Assembly: GCA_963747425.1 (NCBI GenBank)
Contig: CAVVFJ010000015.1
Location: forward strand, 1 to 64,000
DNA from: DASUPK01 sp963747425
Lineage (GTDB): Bacteria; Actinomycetota; Thermoleophilia; Solirubrobacterales; 70-9
Length of the DNA stretch: 64,000 bases
Reading direction: 5' to 3'
Shown: in pieces, positions 45,946 to 54,715 of the stretch
How positions within the stretch are numbered: the stretch's first letter is position 1
Layout of the letters: every line of letters starts with the position of its first letter
Notes under the pieces: generated by a model
Told to the model about the DNA's origin: nothing
What the model saw: only the letters and a program-made list of their open reading frames with translations
The model's database searches: none
Position numbers and translations under genes: made by a program

Positions 45946-46944
45946 TCGTCAACTACAACGGCGCCGACGCGCTCGAGGGCTGCCTCCGCGCCCTGCTCGA
46001 TCGCACCGGCGAGGCTGGAGACCGAGATCCTGGTCGTCGACAACGCGTCCTCCGACGGCAGCGCCGAGATCGCCGAGGCGCTCGCCGATCGGCATGACTC
46101 GATCCGGCTGCTCCGCTCACCGACCAACCGCGGATATGCGGGGGCGGTCAACTTCGCGCTGCCGGAGGCCCGCGGCGCCTACCTCGCCGTGCTGAACATG
46201 GACGTGGTGGTCAGCCCCGGCTGGCTTCACCCGCTGGTCTCGTTCCTCGACGCAGCCCCCGACGCCGGAGTCGCCTGCCCGCTGATCCTGCTCGAGTCGG
46301 ATCCGGGCAAGATCAACGCCGCGGGACAGAACCTCAACAAGACGGGCCTCGGCTTCAACCGCTGGCTGGGGAAGCCACGTAAGCGCGCCGGCGAGGCGCC
46401 GTTCGAGGCGACGGGCCTGCACGGCGCCGCCTTCCTGATCCGCCGCGACTTGCTCGAGCGGCTCGGCGGCTGGGACGAGAGCGGCTTCCTCTACTTCGAG
46501 GACGTCGAGCTCTCCTGGTTGCTGCGCATCGCCGGCCACGAGATCTGGTGTGTGCCGGCCTCCACCGTCACCCACGACTACCACCTGACGATGTTCCCTC
46601 ACAAGCTCTTCCTGCTCGAGCGCAACCGCCGGAAGATGCTGCTCGCGGACCTTCGCGGGCGAGCCCGTCTGGCGCTCTCGCCCCTGCTCGCGCTGACCGA
46701 GCTGATGATGTGGGGCTACTGCCTGCTGCGCGGCCCCAAGTTCCTGCGAGCGAAGCGCCAGAGCTACGCCTGGGTGCGCGCGAACCGAGCGCAGATCCGA
46801 GAGCGCCGCGAGCACGTCGAGTCGCTTCGCCGGCGCTCCGACTGGAGCCTGCTGCGGGGTCTGCGCTGGGGCTATCCGCTCGGACAGTTCCTGACCTTGG
46901 GGCGCGAGCGCGGCGAGTCGGAGCGAGATCGCCTGGGCGCTTAG
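45930..46944 (+). CDS. Family 2 glycosyltransferase (rhamnosyltransferase-like; one frameshift)
   Basis: N-terminus LVSVVVVNYNGADALEGCLR is in another frame from LETEILVVDNASSDGSAEIA, TNRGYAGAVNFALPEARGAY and MDVVVSPGWLHPLVSFLDAA; the change lies near 46015 (total length is not a multiple of three). The rest is intact: ATGLHGAAFLIRRDLLERLG, FLYFEDVELSWLLRIAGHEI. These are hallmarks of WbbL-like rhamnosyl/galactofuranosyl transferases. No ATG/GTG is in reach; CTG 45930 has GGAGGA 9 bases upstream and overlaps the previous gene. Confidence 0.8.
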
Positions 46945-46967
46945 CCCCCGTTTCGGTCTGACTCCAT

Positions 46968-49415
46968 ATGCTTCCCGCCCTCTTGGGCGCCTTCGCCGGA
47001 ACCTACGTCTCTGCAGGGATAATCCTGCTCGCGTCCCTGCTGGTCGGGCGGGCGGTGCTGCTCGCCCTCGGCCGCAGGCAGGCCTCGTACCTCGAGGGGG
47101 CCGTCGGGTTCGCCACGCTGATCCTGGTCTGCTCGGTCGCAATCCGGCTGCCCGGCGACCAGGCGACCTCGATCGCCTGCTGCGCGATCCTGCTCGTCGC
47201 GTCCATCGTCTTCCTGCTCGTCCGGTCGGAGTCGATGCTGGGGCCGGCCGTCGGCATCGGGATCCCGGTCACGCTGCTTTCCCTCCTGCTCGCCTCCTTC
47301 CCCTTCATCGCGAGCGGCCACATCGGCATCCCCGGAGTGGGCCTGAACAACGACATGGCCATGCACCTGGTCGACGTCGACTATCTGGTCGACCAGAGCC
47401 GGCCCACGCCGCAGAGCGTCATCAATGGCTACCCGCTCGGTCCGCACAGCCTGGTCGCGACAGTGGTCAGCGTGCTCGGGACACAGCCGCTCTGGGGCTG
47501 GCTCGGGCTGCTGGTGGCGGTGCCTGTGCTGACCGGGATCACCGCGCTCGGCGGCCTGCGCGAGCTGCCCGGCGGCCGCCGCCTGCTCGCGGCCGCGCTC
47601 GTCGCGTTCGCCTACCTGTCGGCGTCGGTGCTCGGCATCGCCGGCTTCAAGGAGCTGATCGCCGGGATGTTCCTGATCGCCTTCGCCCTCGGCTTACGGG
47701 AGATAGAGCGGGAGCCCGAGGGGCGTATCGCAATCCTGATCGGGCTCGCCCTGATCACGGCGGCGATGGTGCCCGTCTACAGCCTGCCCGGCGTGGCCTG
47801 GCTGGCGGGCATCGCGGGGCTCTGGCTGGTGGCCCAGCTGCTCAGCCTCGATCGGGAGGGCGGGATGGACGAAGTCAAGGCCAGCATTCGCGGCTCGCTC
47901 CACATCCTGATCCCGGCGGCGATCGTCCTAGTCCTCATCTTCCTCACCCAGCTGCCGAAGGTGATCGACTTCATCCACTCGGGATCGATCCACAACGTCG
48001 TCGCGACCGACAGCAAGCTGCGCTACGTCGTCTCGCCGCTCGAGACCCTCGGCATCTGGCCGAGCGGCAGCTGGCTGCTGGGGACGCACGACGTCACCCA
48101 CTACTGGCTCTTCGGGGCGATCGGCCTGGCGGGAGTCCTCTTCGGCCTCGGTTGGTGGATCACGCGGCGGGACTACGCGGTCCCCGCCGCGGTGATCTCC
48201 GGCCTGGTCGTCTACCTGGGGACGAAATACGTCGAGGACGGCGGCCTCTACATCCTCGCCAAGGCGGTGGTCGTGCCGGCCTCGGTGGTGATGCTGCTCG
48301 TCGTCACCGCGCTGCTCACTCCCGGCGGGGGCTGGCCCAAACGCATCTTCGCCGTCGTCTTCATCGCGCTGGCCGGCTACTCGACCTTCCTGGCGCTGCG
48401 CGACACCGTGGTGGCGCCACACGACCGCCTGCAGGAGCTGACCGCGTTTCAGGACGAGGTCAACGGCCAACGGGTATTGGCCCTGACCAGCGACCGGTTC
48501 ACGGATTACGGCCTGCGGACCGCCGAGGTCTCGAGCCCCGCCTTCAACTCCGAGATCAAGGTGCCAACCTCCAACGCGAAGGCGCAACGGCTGCCGATCG
48601 ACTTCGACTCGGTGCCGGATGAGGTCCTCAACGAGTTCCCGTACGCCGTCACCACGAGCAGCCTCTACCAGAGCCAGGCGCCGCCGGGCTGGACGCTGGC
48701 CGCCAGCACCCCCTCCTACAAGCTCTGGCGGCGAACGGGCCGCACACCGAACATCGCGATCCTCGCGGAGGAGGCCCGCCCCGGGAGAATCTTCCGCTGC
48801 AACAGGCCGAAGTTCCGCAAGATCCGCAGCGGAGGCGGATCCGCACAGGTTTGGGAACCACGCCCGGTGATCGCCAAGCGCCTCTACTGGAAGGCCGGCG
48901 GGCATGCCGGTGCACTCGGCGAGGCAAGCGTGGCTGCCACGAAGCGCGCCCCGATCGACAACCAGCTCTCTCCCGGCCAGACCGCGAGCCAGACGATCAG
49001 CCTGCCACCCGGGAAGTGGGAGCTCTCGCTTCAGTACGTGAGTCCGGTGACCGGGGTGACCGTGAGGGCGCCGGGGCTTGATGTCCATCTACCCGCTGGC
49101 GTCGACGCCGCCATCCCCTACCGGCCGGACCAGGGTCCCTACTGGCCCGTCGGCGAGGTGACCAGCCAAGGGGGCCCGATCAGCGTCAGCGTCACGGCCG
49201 ACGACGTCAACACCTATCAGTCGCTGCTCGGGGTGGACGCCCCCGCCGTGATCGGCAACCTGACGGCCGTCAACCCGTCGGGTTTCAGAACCATTCCGAC
49301 CGCCGCGGCGTGCGGGCTCTACGTCGACCGCGTCGTCGGCGGCACGGAGCGCAGCGGCGTCAGGGCCGCGGGCAAGGCGTCGTCAAAGGGCAACGCTGCA
49401 TCCAGCGGGAAGTAG
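46968..49415 (+). CDS. Large polytopic membrane protein, unknown function
   Basis: 815 residues. About a dozen hydrophobic segments cover residues 5-490 (for example GIILLASLLVGRAVLLALG, GLLVAVPVLTGITALGG, AIVLVLIFLTQLPKVI, GLAGVLFGLGWWITRRDYAV). An external loop after the fourth has GVGLNNDMAMHLVDVDYLVD, acidic and reminiscent of GT-C or oligosaccharyl-type active sites. The remaining 320 residues are soluble and beta-rich, with a carbohydrate-binding look (SLPPGKWELSLQYVSPVTGV, then GPISVSVTADDVN). Between a glycosyltransferase and a sugar dehydrogenase, it may glycosylate, ligate or polymerise glycan. Function unproven. Confidence 0.75.
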   Translation: MLPALLGAFAGTYVSAGIILLASLLVGRAVLLALGRRQASYLEGAVGFATLILVCSVAIRLPGDQATSIACCAILLVASIVFLLVRSESMLGPAVGIGIPVTLLSLLLASFPFIASGHIGIPGVGLNNDMAMHLVDVDYLVDQSRPTPQSVINGYPLGPHSLVATVVSVLGTQPLWGWLGLLVAVPVLTGITALGGLRELPGGRRLLAAALVAFAYLSASVLGIAGFKELIAGMFLIAFALGLREIEREPEGRIAILIGLALITAAMVPVYSLPGVAWLAGIAGLWLVAQLLSLDREGGMDEVKASIRGSLHILIPAAIVLVLIFLTQLPKVIDFIHSGSIHNVVATDSKLRYVVSPLETLGIWPSGSWLLGTHDVTHYWLFGAIGLAGVLFGLGWWITRRDYAVPAAVISGLVVYLGTKYVEDGGLYILAKAVVVPASVVMLLVVTALLTPGGGWPKRIFAVVFIALAGYSTFLALRDTVVAPHDRLQELTAFQDEVNGQRVLALTSDRFTDYGLRTAEVSSPAFNSEIKVPTSNAKAQRLPIDFDSVPDEVLNEFPYAVTTSSLYQSQAPPGWTLAASTPSYKLWRRTGRTPNIAILAEEARPGRIFRCNRPKFRKIRSGGGSAQVWEPRPVIAKRLYWKAGGHAGALGEASVAATKRAPIDNQLSPGQTASQTISLPPGKWELSLQYVSPVTGVTVRAPGLDVHLPAGVDAAIPYRPDQGPYWPVGEVTSQGGPISVSVTADDVNTYQSLLGVDAPAVIGNLTAVNPSGFRTIPTAAACGLYVDRVVGGTERSGVRAAGKASSKGNAASSGK

Positions 49416-49424
49416 GGGCCTCCC

Positions 49425-49430
49425 TACACT
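49425..49430 (+). promoter_or_regulatory. Candidate -10 (TACACT) of the UDP-sugar dehydrogenase
   Basis: TACACT ends 7 bases before ATG 49438, inside the 22-base gap after the membrane-protein gene. With no Shine-Dalgarno present, a leaderless transcript from an internal promoter is likely. Confidence 0.5.
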
Positions 49431-49437
49431 GGCGCGC

Positions 49438-50685
49438 ATGAGAGTCGGAGTCGTCGGACTCGGGTATGTGGGGCTGCCGCTCGCCGTGGCGTTCGCCGAG
49501 GAGGGCCACGACGTGGTGGGCCTGGACACGGATCCGCGGAAGGTGGATGCGCTCGCGGAGGGCCGCAGCTACGTCGAGGACGTGGCCGCCGAGCGCCTGG
49601 CCGCCATCGACGGCAAGCTGACGGCGACGAGCCGCTACCCGGATCTGAGCTCATGCGACGCGGTCATCCTCTGCGTGCCGACGCCCCTGACCAACTCCCG
49701 CGAGCCCGACCTGAGCTACATGGTCGACGCGGCCACCTCCCTCGCGGCCATCCTCCGGAAGGGTCAGCTGATCGTGCTCGAGTCGACCACCTATCCGGGG
49801 ACGACGCGCGAGCGGCTGCGGCCGATCCTCGAGGAGTCGGGCCTGGCGGCGGGACGCGACTTCCACCTCGCCTTCTCCCCCGAGCGGATCGATCCGGGCC
49901 GGACCGACTTCACGATCCGGACGACTCCGAAGGTCGTGGGCGGTGTGAACGAGGCCTCCACGAAGCGCGCCGTCGAGCTCTACGAGCTGGTCTGCGACCA
50001 GGTGATCGAGGTGAGCAGCCCTGATGCCGCCGAGCTCTCCAAGCTGCTCGAGAACATCTTCCGTTCGGTCAACATCGCGCTCGTCAACGAGATGGCGATG
50101 CTCTGCGAGCGGCTCGGGATCGACGTCTGGGAGGTGATCGACGCCGCGGCCTCCAAGCCCTTCGGCTTCATGCGCTTCGACCCCGGCCCCGGCATGGGCG
50201 GCCACTGCCTGCCGGTCGACCCGTTCTACCTCTCGTACAAGGCCCGCGAGCACGACTTCTACACCGAGTTCATCGAGCTGGCCGGGAAGATCAACCAGAA
50301 CCAGCCGCACTGGTGCGTGCGCCGGATCGAGCGCGCGCTCAACGACGCGGGCAAGGCGACCAACGGCGCCAGGGTGCTGCTTCTCGGGGTCTCCTACAAG
50401 GCCGGCGTGGGCGACATCCGCGAGTCACCCGCGCTCAAGATCATCGGGCTGCTTCGCGAGCTCGGCGCTGAGGTCTCGTACCACGATCCTCATGTGGCCG
50501 AGCTGGCCGATCTCGAGATCTCCTCCGCCGACCTGGAGGAGTCCCTGGGGGCGGCCGACCTGGTCTGCATCGTCACCGCGCACCCGACGATCGACTATCA
50601 GCAGGTGGTTGACGACTCCGCGCTGGTGCTCGACTTCCGCGGCGTCACCCGCGGGATCGAGGCAGCGAACCTGGTCCGCCTCTAG
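49438..50685 (+). CDS. UDP-sugar 6-dehydrogenase (WbpA/WecC family)
   Basis: Two-step NAD-dependent oxidation of a UDP-sugar to its uronic acid. 415 residues: VGVVGLGYVGLPLAVAFAEE (3-22), CVPTPLTNSREPDLSYMVDA, VLESTTYPGTTRERLRPILE, FSPERIDPGRTDFTIRTTPK, ELSKLLENIFRSVNIALVNE, and the catalytic GPGMGGHCLPVDPFYLSYKA with Cys near 260, then GVSYKAGVGDIRESPALKII. The wording around 'NSREPDLSYM' matches the UDP-GlcNAc/ManNAc group better than UDP-glucose dehydrogenase. It would feed an acidic sugar to the polysaccharide. Confidence 0.92.
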   Translation: MRVGVVGLGYVGLPLAVAFAEEGHDVVGLDTDPRKVDALAEGRSYVEDVAAERLAAIDGKLTATSRYPDLSSCDAVILCVPTPLTNSREPDLSYMVDAATSLAAILRKGQLIVLESTTYPGTTRERLRPILEESGLAAGRDFHLAFSPERIDPGRTDFTIRTTPKVVGGVNEASTKRAVELYELVCDQVIEVSSPDAAELSKLLENIFRSVNIALVNEMAMLCERLGIDVWEVIDAAASKPFGFMRFDPGPGMGGHCLPVDPFYLSYKAREHDFYTEFIELAGKINQNQPHWCVRRIERALNDAGKATNGARVLLLGVSYKAGVGDIRESPALKIIGLLRELGAEVSYHDPHVAELADLEISSADLEESLGAADLVCIVTAHPTIDYQQVVDDSALVLDFRGVTRGIEAANLVRL

Positions 50686-50782
50686 CGGCTCCGCGTGGCA
50701 GGCGAGTGACAGCGCACTTTCGTCCACTCCGGAGGCCTGAAGTGGGGGGAAAGCTGCGGGCTGTCGAGAACCTCACCCACAC

Positions 50783-51700
50783 ATGCGTGCGATGAGCAAA
50801 GCACCGGTCGCAATCCTGCTCATTGGGCTTTCCCTCTTCCTTCTGGGTGGCTGCGGGGATGACTCATCGGTGAAGCCGAGCGGAAACTCGGCGGCTTCGC
50901 TCCCAGGGCTGCCGCAGAGTGGCAGGTTGCTCTTCGTCGTCCAGGGACCGATCGAGCTGGACCGAGACCGGATCACGATCAACGACCAGACGCTCGAGTG
51001 GTTCACCGATAGACCCAGGCGCCGGGGCGGGCAGGCAGCGGTCGGCGATCTCGTCTCCAACTGGAGTGGCTACGGCTTTGACCAGAGCCCCCCGAACGCT
51101 GCGATCAGCGGCAGCGATTCGGAGGACGTGATCAGCCTCTCGGATCCGCGGCGAGAGGACGGGGGCGTCTCCTTCGCCTATTCCCAGATCAGCGGCGATC
51201 CGCCCCCCGAGGGCCAGTCGGTCGGTCTATTCGTCGACTCGTCCAACCCCTACCGGACCGCGATGCGCGTCTACATCCACGCCAGCGACTACTGCAACAC
51301 CGCCCTGGAGCAGGGTGGGGTCAAGACCGTCTACGAGAACCCGCAGGTCGTCAACGCCCCCAACTCCTGGATCCATGAGCCGATCGCAACCGCGACCTAC
51401 CCCGATCCCGACTACCAGGGCGACCCGATCGAGCTTTTCAACGCCGCGGCCCGCAAGGGCAGCGTCAGCTTCGACGTCCGCTACGACGTCCACTGCTTCG
51501 ACGAGCAGGGCAACGACCGCGGCCCCAACGGCCAGATGTACTTCAGAGGGTTCGTCGGCGACACCTTCAACAGGGCCAACAGGTTCAGCTGCGGGTACAT
51601 CTGGGGCGGCGATCCGTACGGGCCCTACAAGTGCACGGCTCACGTCGACTCGGGCTACCACGTCGACGGCGACGCCACCCCGGCCGCGACCAGGGACTGA
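50783..51700 (+). CDS. Predicted lipoprotein, unknown function
   Basis: 305 residues; a hydrophobic signal (KAPVAILLIGLSLFLLGGCG, 6-25) with lipobox LGGC, Cys24 the likely lipidation site. The mature part has no recognised domain; it is rich in Asp, Tyr, Asn and Ser (SNWSGYGFDQSPPNAAISGS, AMRVYIHASDYCNTALEQGG) and contains four Cys that may pair. Start may be MRAMSK or the second Met (50792). Ends close to the convergent lipoprotein gene at 51743, and there is a 97-base gap after the dehydrogenase, so it is probably its own unit. Confidence 0.7.
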   Translation: MRAMSKAPVAILLIGLSLFLLGGCGDDSSVKPSGNSAASLPGLPQSGRLLFVVQGPIELDRDRITINDQTLEWFTDRPRRRGGQAAVGDLVSNWSGYGFDQSPPNAAISGSDSEDVISLSDPRREDGGVSFAYSQISGDPPPEGQSVGLFVDSSNPYRTAMRVYIHASDYCNTALEQGGVKTVYENPQVVNAPNSWIHEPIATATYPDPDYQGDPIELFNAAARKGSVSFDVRYDVHCFDEQGNDRGPNGQMYFRGFVGDTFNRANRFSCGYIWGGDPYGPYKCTAHVDSGYHVDGDATPAATRD

Positions 51701-51742
51701 GATGCCCCGCAACCACGCGTCGACCTGGGCTCAGTCTCTCAC

Positions 51743-52252
51743 CTAGTGCACGGCCTTGCCGTTGCTGCGCAGCACGTACCAGTAGCCGCCGAACTCGTTG
51801 ACGGCCTGGCAGAGGACCTGGCCGGGCTCCTTGTCGCCCTCGTAGTAGTAGACGGGGTGGCCCGCGTAGGTGGCCTGGCGCTTGCCGTCGTCGCGACGGG
51901 TGGTCCCGACCTTGCCCGGCTTCGCGCCCGAGACGCCGGTCGGCTTCCTCTTGACGATGTACGGAGGCCAGGCAGTCGCGCAGTCCCCGGAGCAGTTGCT
52001 CGCCTTGCCCTTGTCGGCGGTGAACAGATACAGCGCCTTGCCGTGGCCATCGGCCAGGATGCGACCGTAGTCGCTGCTCACCACCTTGATCTTGGGACCA
52101 CGGGCGCGGGCCGCTGACGCGGCCGGTGTCGATTTCACCTGCGTCGACGCGGGTGCAGGATCGCCGTTCGCACTCGAGTCGGAGGAGCCGCATCCGGCGA
52201 TCGCGGCGGCGGCGATTACGGAGATGGGAATGAGCTTAGGGTTGATCATCAT
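51743..52252 (-). CDS. Lipoprotein with COG4315 secreted-repeat domain
   Basis: 169 residues. The signal peptide ends in the lipobox AIAGC (Cys21), followed by a Ser/Ala/Pro linker (to about 50). The domain starts KVVSSDYGRILADGHGKALY and contains YLFTADKGKASNCSGDCATA with CxxxC, AWPPYIVKRKP, and GHPVYYYEGDKEPGQV near the end. These are the conserved segments of the 'secreted repeat of unknown function' family (Pfam Lipoprotein_15, DUF COG4315), common in actinobacteria. No activity is known. Confidence 0.85.
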   Translation of the reverse strand: MMINPKLIPISVIAAAAIAGCGSSDSSANGDPAPASTQVKSTPAASAARARGPKIKVVSSDYGRILADGHGKALYLFTADKGKASNCSGDCATAWPPYIVKRKPTGVSGAKPGKVGTTRRDDGKRQATYAGHPVYYYEGDKEPGQVLCQAVNEFGGYWYVLRSNGKAVH

Positions 52253-52308
52253 GGCGACGAGTCCCGCGAGCGCGCCAGCCGTTACACCCCACAGGCGAGA
52301 GGAGAGGC

Positions 52309-52590
52309 ATGGACGAGACCACGAAGAAGATCAGCGCCCTGCTCCACGAGGCGGGCGAGACACACCACATCGTCTACCGGATCACGGACGGCGAGGACCC
52401 CGACTGGGCGTCCTTCTACTCGGACTGGCTGATCGATCACTCCGAGCTGCCGGATCTGCTCGGCGGGGCACCCGTTCGCAGTCATCTGGTGGCCGAGCTG
52501 GTCGCCCTGGAGGGGGAGTTCGGAGCAGGTGAGGGATGGGAGGAAAGCTATGCGGCCCGCGTCATCGAGCGGTTTAGGGTTGCGACCTGA
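52309..52590 (+). CDS. Small acidic protein, unknown function
   Basis: 93 residues, acidic, no signal or membrane segment: MDETTKKISALLHEAGETHH, VYRITDGEDPDWASFYSDWL, IDHSELPDLLGGAPVRSHLV, then an acidic helix. I recognise the 'DWASFYSDWLI' segment as recurring in small actinobacterial proteins but know no function. Its stop is at 52588-52590 and the next ATG starts at 52590, so they overlap by one base and are probably coupled. Confidence 0.65.
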   Translation: MDETTKKISALLHEAGETHHIVYRITDGEDPDWASFYSDWLIDHSELPDLLGGAPVRSHLVAELVALEGEFGAGEGWEESYAARVIERFRVAT

Positions 52591-53492
52591 TGGCGAACCC
52601 CAGGGCGGAGGCGGAGGACAAGCTCGGCGGCGACTACGAGGCCCGCGTGCTCGAGCCGTCGCCCCCCGCCGTCACCGAGCCGCCATATGCGGACGACCCC
52701 GTCCACCCGGGCGAGGTCCCCGAGGGCAGGGAGCTGGTCTCGCCGGTCCACAACCGCGGCGACCTCACCTGGGACGAGATCGCCACGCAGGACCCGGAGA
52801 TCGCGCCCTGGTGCGCCGAGCGCTGGCTCGGGGCGTGGAAGCGGCTGGAGCCTCTGCCGGCCACCTTCGCGGAGACGCGAAAGGCGCTCCACACAATCGC
52901 CGAGGCGATCGTCTCGCCGGCGCGCCAGCCCGCCAACGAGATCGCGCTGCGCTACACGCGCGGCGGCTTCGGCACACCGTTCTTCGAGCAGGACGGCGCC
53001 GACTGCCAGGTTCGCGTCGAGCACGGAGAGCTCGTGCGGCAACGAGGCACCGAGGAGACACGCGAGCCGCTTCCGGATGTCGACACCGCATCCGCCTCCG
53101 CACTCGGCGACTTCTACGGGCTCGCCTGCTCGGTGCTCGAGCAGCTCCGGGCCGACGAGGGCGACGGAGATCCCTCGATCGTGCAGCTCTGGCCCGAGCA
53201 CTTCGACCTCGCGATCGAGCTGGGATCCGAATCGGCGGGACAGCGGGCCAACTTCGGCGCCTCTCCGGGGGATGACGACCACGCCGAGCCCTACCTCTAT
53301 GTCGGCCCCTGGACGGCCGCGGTCTCCGGCGAGCTCTGGAACGGGACCGGCTTCAACGGCGCCGAGCTCACCTACTCTGAGCTGATCGCCACCGATGACC
53401 ACCGCCAAGCAGCCCTCGACTTCATGCGCGAGCGCTACCGCGCCCTAGCGGCCGCCAGGCCACCCTCTGATGAGCGAAGGGCGAAGTCCTGA
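52590..53492 (+). CDS. Unknown protein, about 300 residues
   Basis: Acidic and Pro-rich N-terminus (to about 70), then a body with ATQDPEIAPWCAERWLGAWK, LPATFAETRKALHTIAEAIV, YTRGGFGTPFFEQDGADCQV and YLYVGPWTAAVSGELWNGTG near the end. No signal peptide. I do not recognise a characterised family; the conserved 'GFGTPFF' and 'ELWNGTGFNGAEL' segments suggest a compact fold. Coupled to the 52309 gene. Confidence 0.65.
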   Translation: MANPRAEAEDKLGGDYEARVLEPSPPAVTEPPYADDPVHPGEVPEGRELVSPVHNRGDLTWDEIATQDPEIAPWCAERWLGAWKRLEPLPATFAETRKALHTIAEAIVSPARQPANEIALRYTRGGFGTPFFEQDGADCQVRVEHGELVRQRGTEETREPLPDVDTASASALGDFYGLACSVLEQLRADEGDGDPSIVQLWPEHFDLAIELGSESAGQRANFGASPGDDDHAEPYLYVGPWTAAVSGELWNGTGFNGAELTYSELIATDDHRQAALDFMRERYRALAAARPPSDERRAKS

Positions 53493-53505
53493 GCGGTTTT
53501 CCAGG

Positions 53506-53540
53506 GCGGCCGCTCGTGGCCGCGATCTGATGGCGAAGCC
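53506..53540 (+). repeat. Second copy of the 13.6-kb hairpin repeat, ending in the protease start codon
   Basis: GCGGCCGCTCGTGGCCGCG (53506-53524) is identical to 13646-13664; a 5-base variable part follows and then ATGGCGAAGCC, identical at both places and with the same spacing. Here ATG is the start codon of the protease; at 13.6 kb the same bases lie, reversed, in the last codons of pgsA. Confidence 0.55.
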
Positions 53541-54354
53541 ATGGAACACCGTCGCCCTGGCTCTCAGCGCAGCCGTGCTGGCCTTCATCCCGGCGGCGGC
53601 CGGCGGCGCCCAGCCGAGGATCGTTGGCGGCGGCAAGGCGAACGCCGCCGGCTGGCAGTTCGCCGTGGCGCTCGAGCAGAGGCGACGCTTGATCTGCAGC
53701 GGCTCCCTGATCGCGCCAAGCAAGGTGCTGACCGCGGCTCACTGCGTGAAGGCCGGCAAGCGCAAGCAGCTCTCAGTCCTGGCCGGCAGCCCCTGGATCT
53801 CGGCACACCGGCGCCGGCCAAGGATCAAGGTGGCAGCCGTCGTCATCGACCCGGCCTACAACGGGCGCAAGGACTCACGCGACTTCGCGGTGCTGACGCT
53901 GGCGAGCGCCCCCCGGGCGCAGCCGGTCCCGCTCGCCAGCCGGTCCGAGTCGAAGGCCGCTACGCGGCCCGGCCGGATCGTGCGCTCCGGCGGCTGGGGC
54001 GCACGGAGCGCCCGGGGATTCAACATCGCACGCCGTCTGAAGACGACCAAGGAGAACGTCTACCGGGCGCAAGCGTGCGACAGCGCGTACGGAAAGTCGA
54101 CGGGATTCCAGGGCGCCTCGATGATCTGCGCGCTCGGCAAGAGGATCGGCCGGATCCACAGCCGGCTCCCCTTCCATTCGACCTCCTGCGAGGGGGACAG
54201 TGGTGGCCCGCTCATCGCCGACACACCCGGAGGCCCCCGCCTGATCGGAGCGGTCAGCTCGGGTGCATTCCCCTGCGGCCTGCGCGGCCCCAGCATCTAC
54301 GCCAGGGTGGCCAACAGACTGGGATTCATCCGCCGGGCGGCGGGTCTGCCCTAG
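53530..54354 (+). CDS. Secreted trypsin-fold serine protease
   Basis: 274 residues. MAKPWNTVALALSAAVLAFI to about 27 is a signal peptide; QPRIVGGGKANAAGWQFAVA starts the mature chymotrypsin fold after an activation Arg-Ile (30/31). The triad is complete: His in VLTAAHCVKAG, Asp in DSRDFAVLTLA and Ser in CEGDSGGPLIADTPGG. Six Cys could form three disulfides. The residue at the base of the S1 pocket is read as Thr (STSCEGDS), so cleavage after Lys/Arg is not implied. The ATG begins within a dispersed repeat. Confidence 0.9.
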   Translation: MAKPWNTVALALSAAVLAFIPAAAGGAQPRIVGGGKANAAGWQFAVALEQRRRLICSGSLIAPSKVLTAAHCVKAGKRKQLSVLAGSPWISAHRRRPRIKVAAVVIDPAYNGRKDSRDFAVLTLASAPRAQPVPLASRSESKAATRPGRIVRSGGWGARSARGFNIARRLKTTKENVYRAQACDSAYGKSTGFQGASMICALGKRIGRIHSRLPFHSTSCEGDSGGPLIADTPGGPRLIGAVSSGAFPCGLRGPSIYARVANRLGFIRRAAGLP

Positions 54355-54602
54355 ACCGCCGGCTGGCGGTGCTTTCGCAGATGCTCCGCCCCACCCGGGG
54401 TCACCGAGACCAGCGCGACCTGTCCGGGCGCCCGGTGACGCGCGATGAAGCCTCGGTCGGTGGCGTCCTCCCAGATGGGCAACCGGGGGCATGAAGTCCG
54501 CCACGCCTCGAGCACCTCGGCGTAGGGACGGGGCTCCGGGCCGATCCACTCGATCAGGTCGAGGATCAGGGAATCGACCGTTTCGGATGCGGCGGGCGGC
54601 AT
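54351..54602 (-). CDS. Small winged-helix-like protein, unknown function
   Basis: 83 residues from ATG 54602 (MPPAASETVDSLILDLIEWI). The longer frame starting at 54641 lies inside the tRNA-Thr gene and is rejected. The body LIEWIGPEPRPYAEVLEAWR and WEDATDRGFIARHRAPGQVA, ending GGAEHLRKHR, resembles small DNA-binding-like proteins I have seen annotated as hypothetical in actinobacteria; the fold is a guess. Begins 4 bases after the tRNA 3' end and converges with the protease gene. Confidence 0.65.
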   Translation of the reverse strand: MPPAASETVDSLILDLIEWIGPEPRPYAEVLEAWRTSCPRLPIWEDATDRGFIARHRAPGQVALVSVTPGGAEHLRKHRQPAV

Positions 54603-54605
54603 CAA

Positions 54606-54678
54606 AGCCGGCGAGCGGACTCGAACCGCTGACCCCTTCATTACGAATGAAGTGCTCTACCAGCTGAGCTACGCCGGC
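54606..54678 (-). tRNA. tRNA-Thr (CGT anticodon)
   Basis: Acceptor GCCGGCG/CGCCGGC, D stem GCTC/GAGC, anticodon stem CTTCA/TGAAG with loop TTCGTAA (CGT), T stem AGCGG/CCGCT with loop TTCGAGT. The discriminator is T, as in the other threonine tRNA, and CCA is not encoded. Confidence 0.95.
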
Positions 54679-54701
54679 CTGTACTGGTACGCGGGCGATT
54701 G

Positions 54702-54707
54702 TAAGGT
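54702..54707 (+). promoter_or_regulatory. Candidate -10 (TAAGGT) of the enoyl-CoA hydratase
   Basis: TAAGGT ends 8 bases before ATG 54716, without a Shine-Dalgarno; same geometry as the other leaderless candidates. Confidence 0.4.
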
Positions 54708-54715
54708 CCCGCCCG

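Noticed and set aside
54603..54641. N-terminal extension of the 83-residue protein
   Set aside because: It lies within tRNA-Thr(CGT); the first ATG after the tRNA is at 54602.
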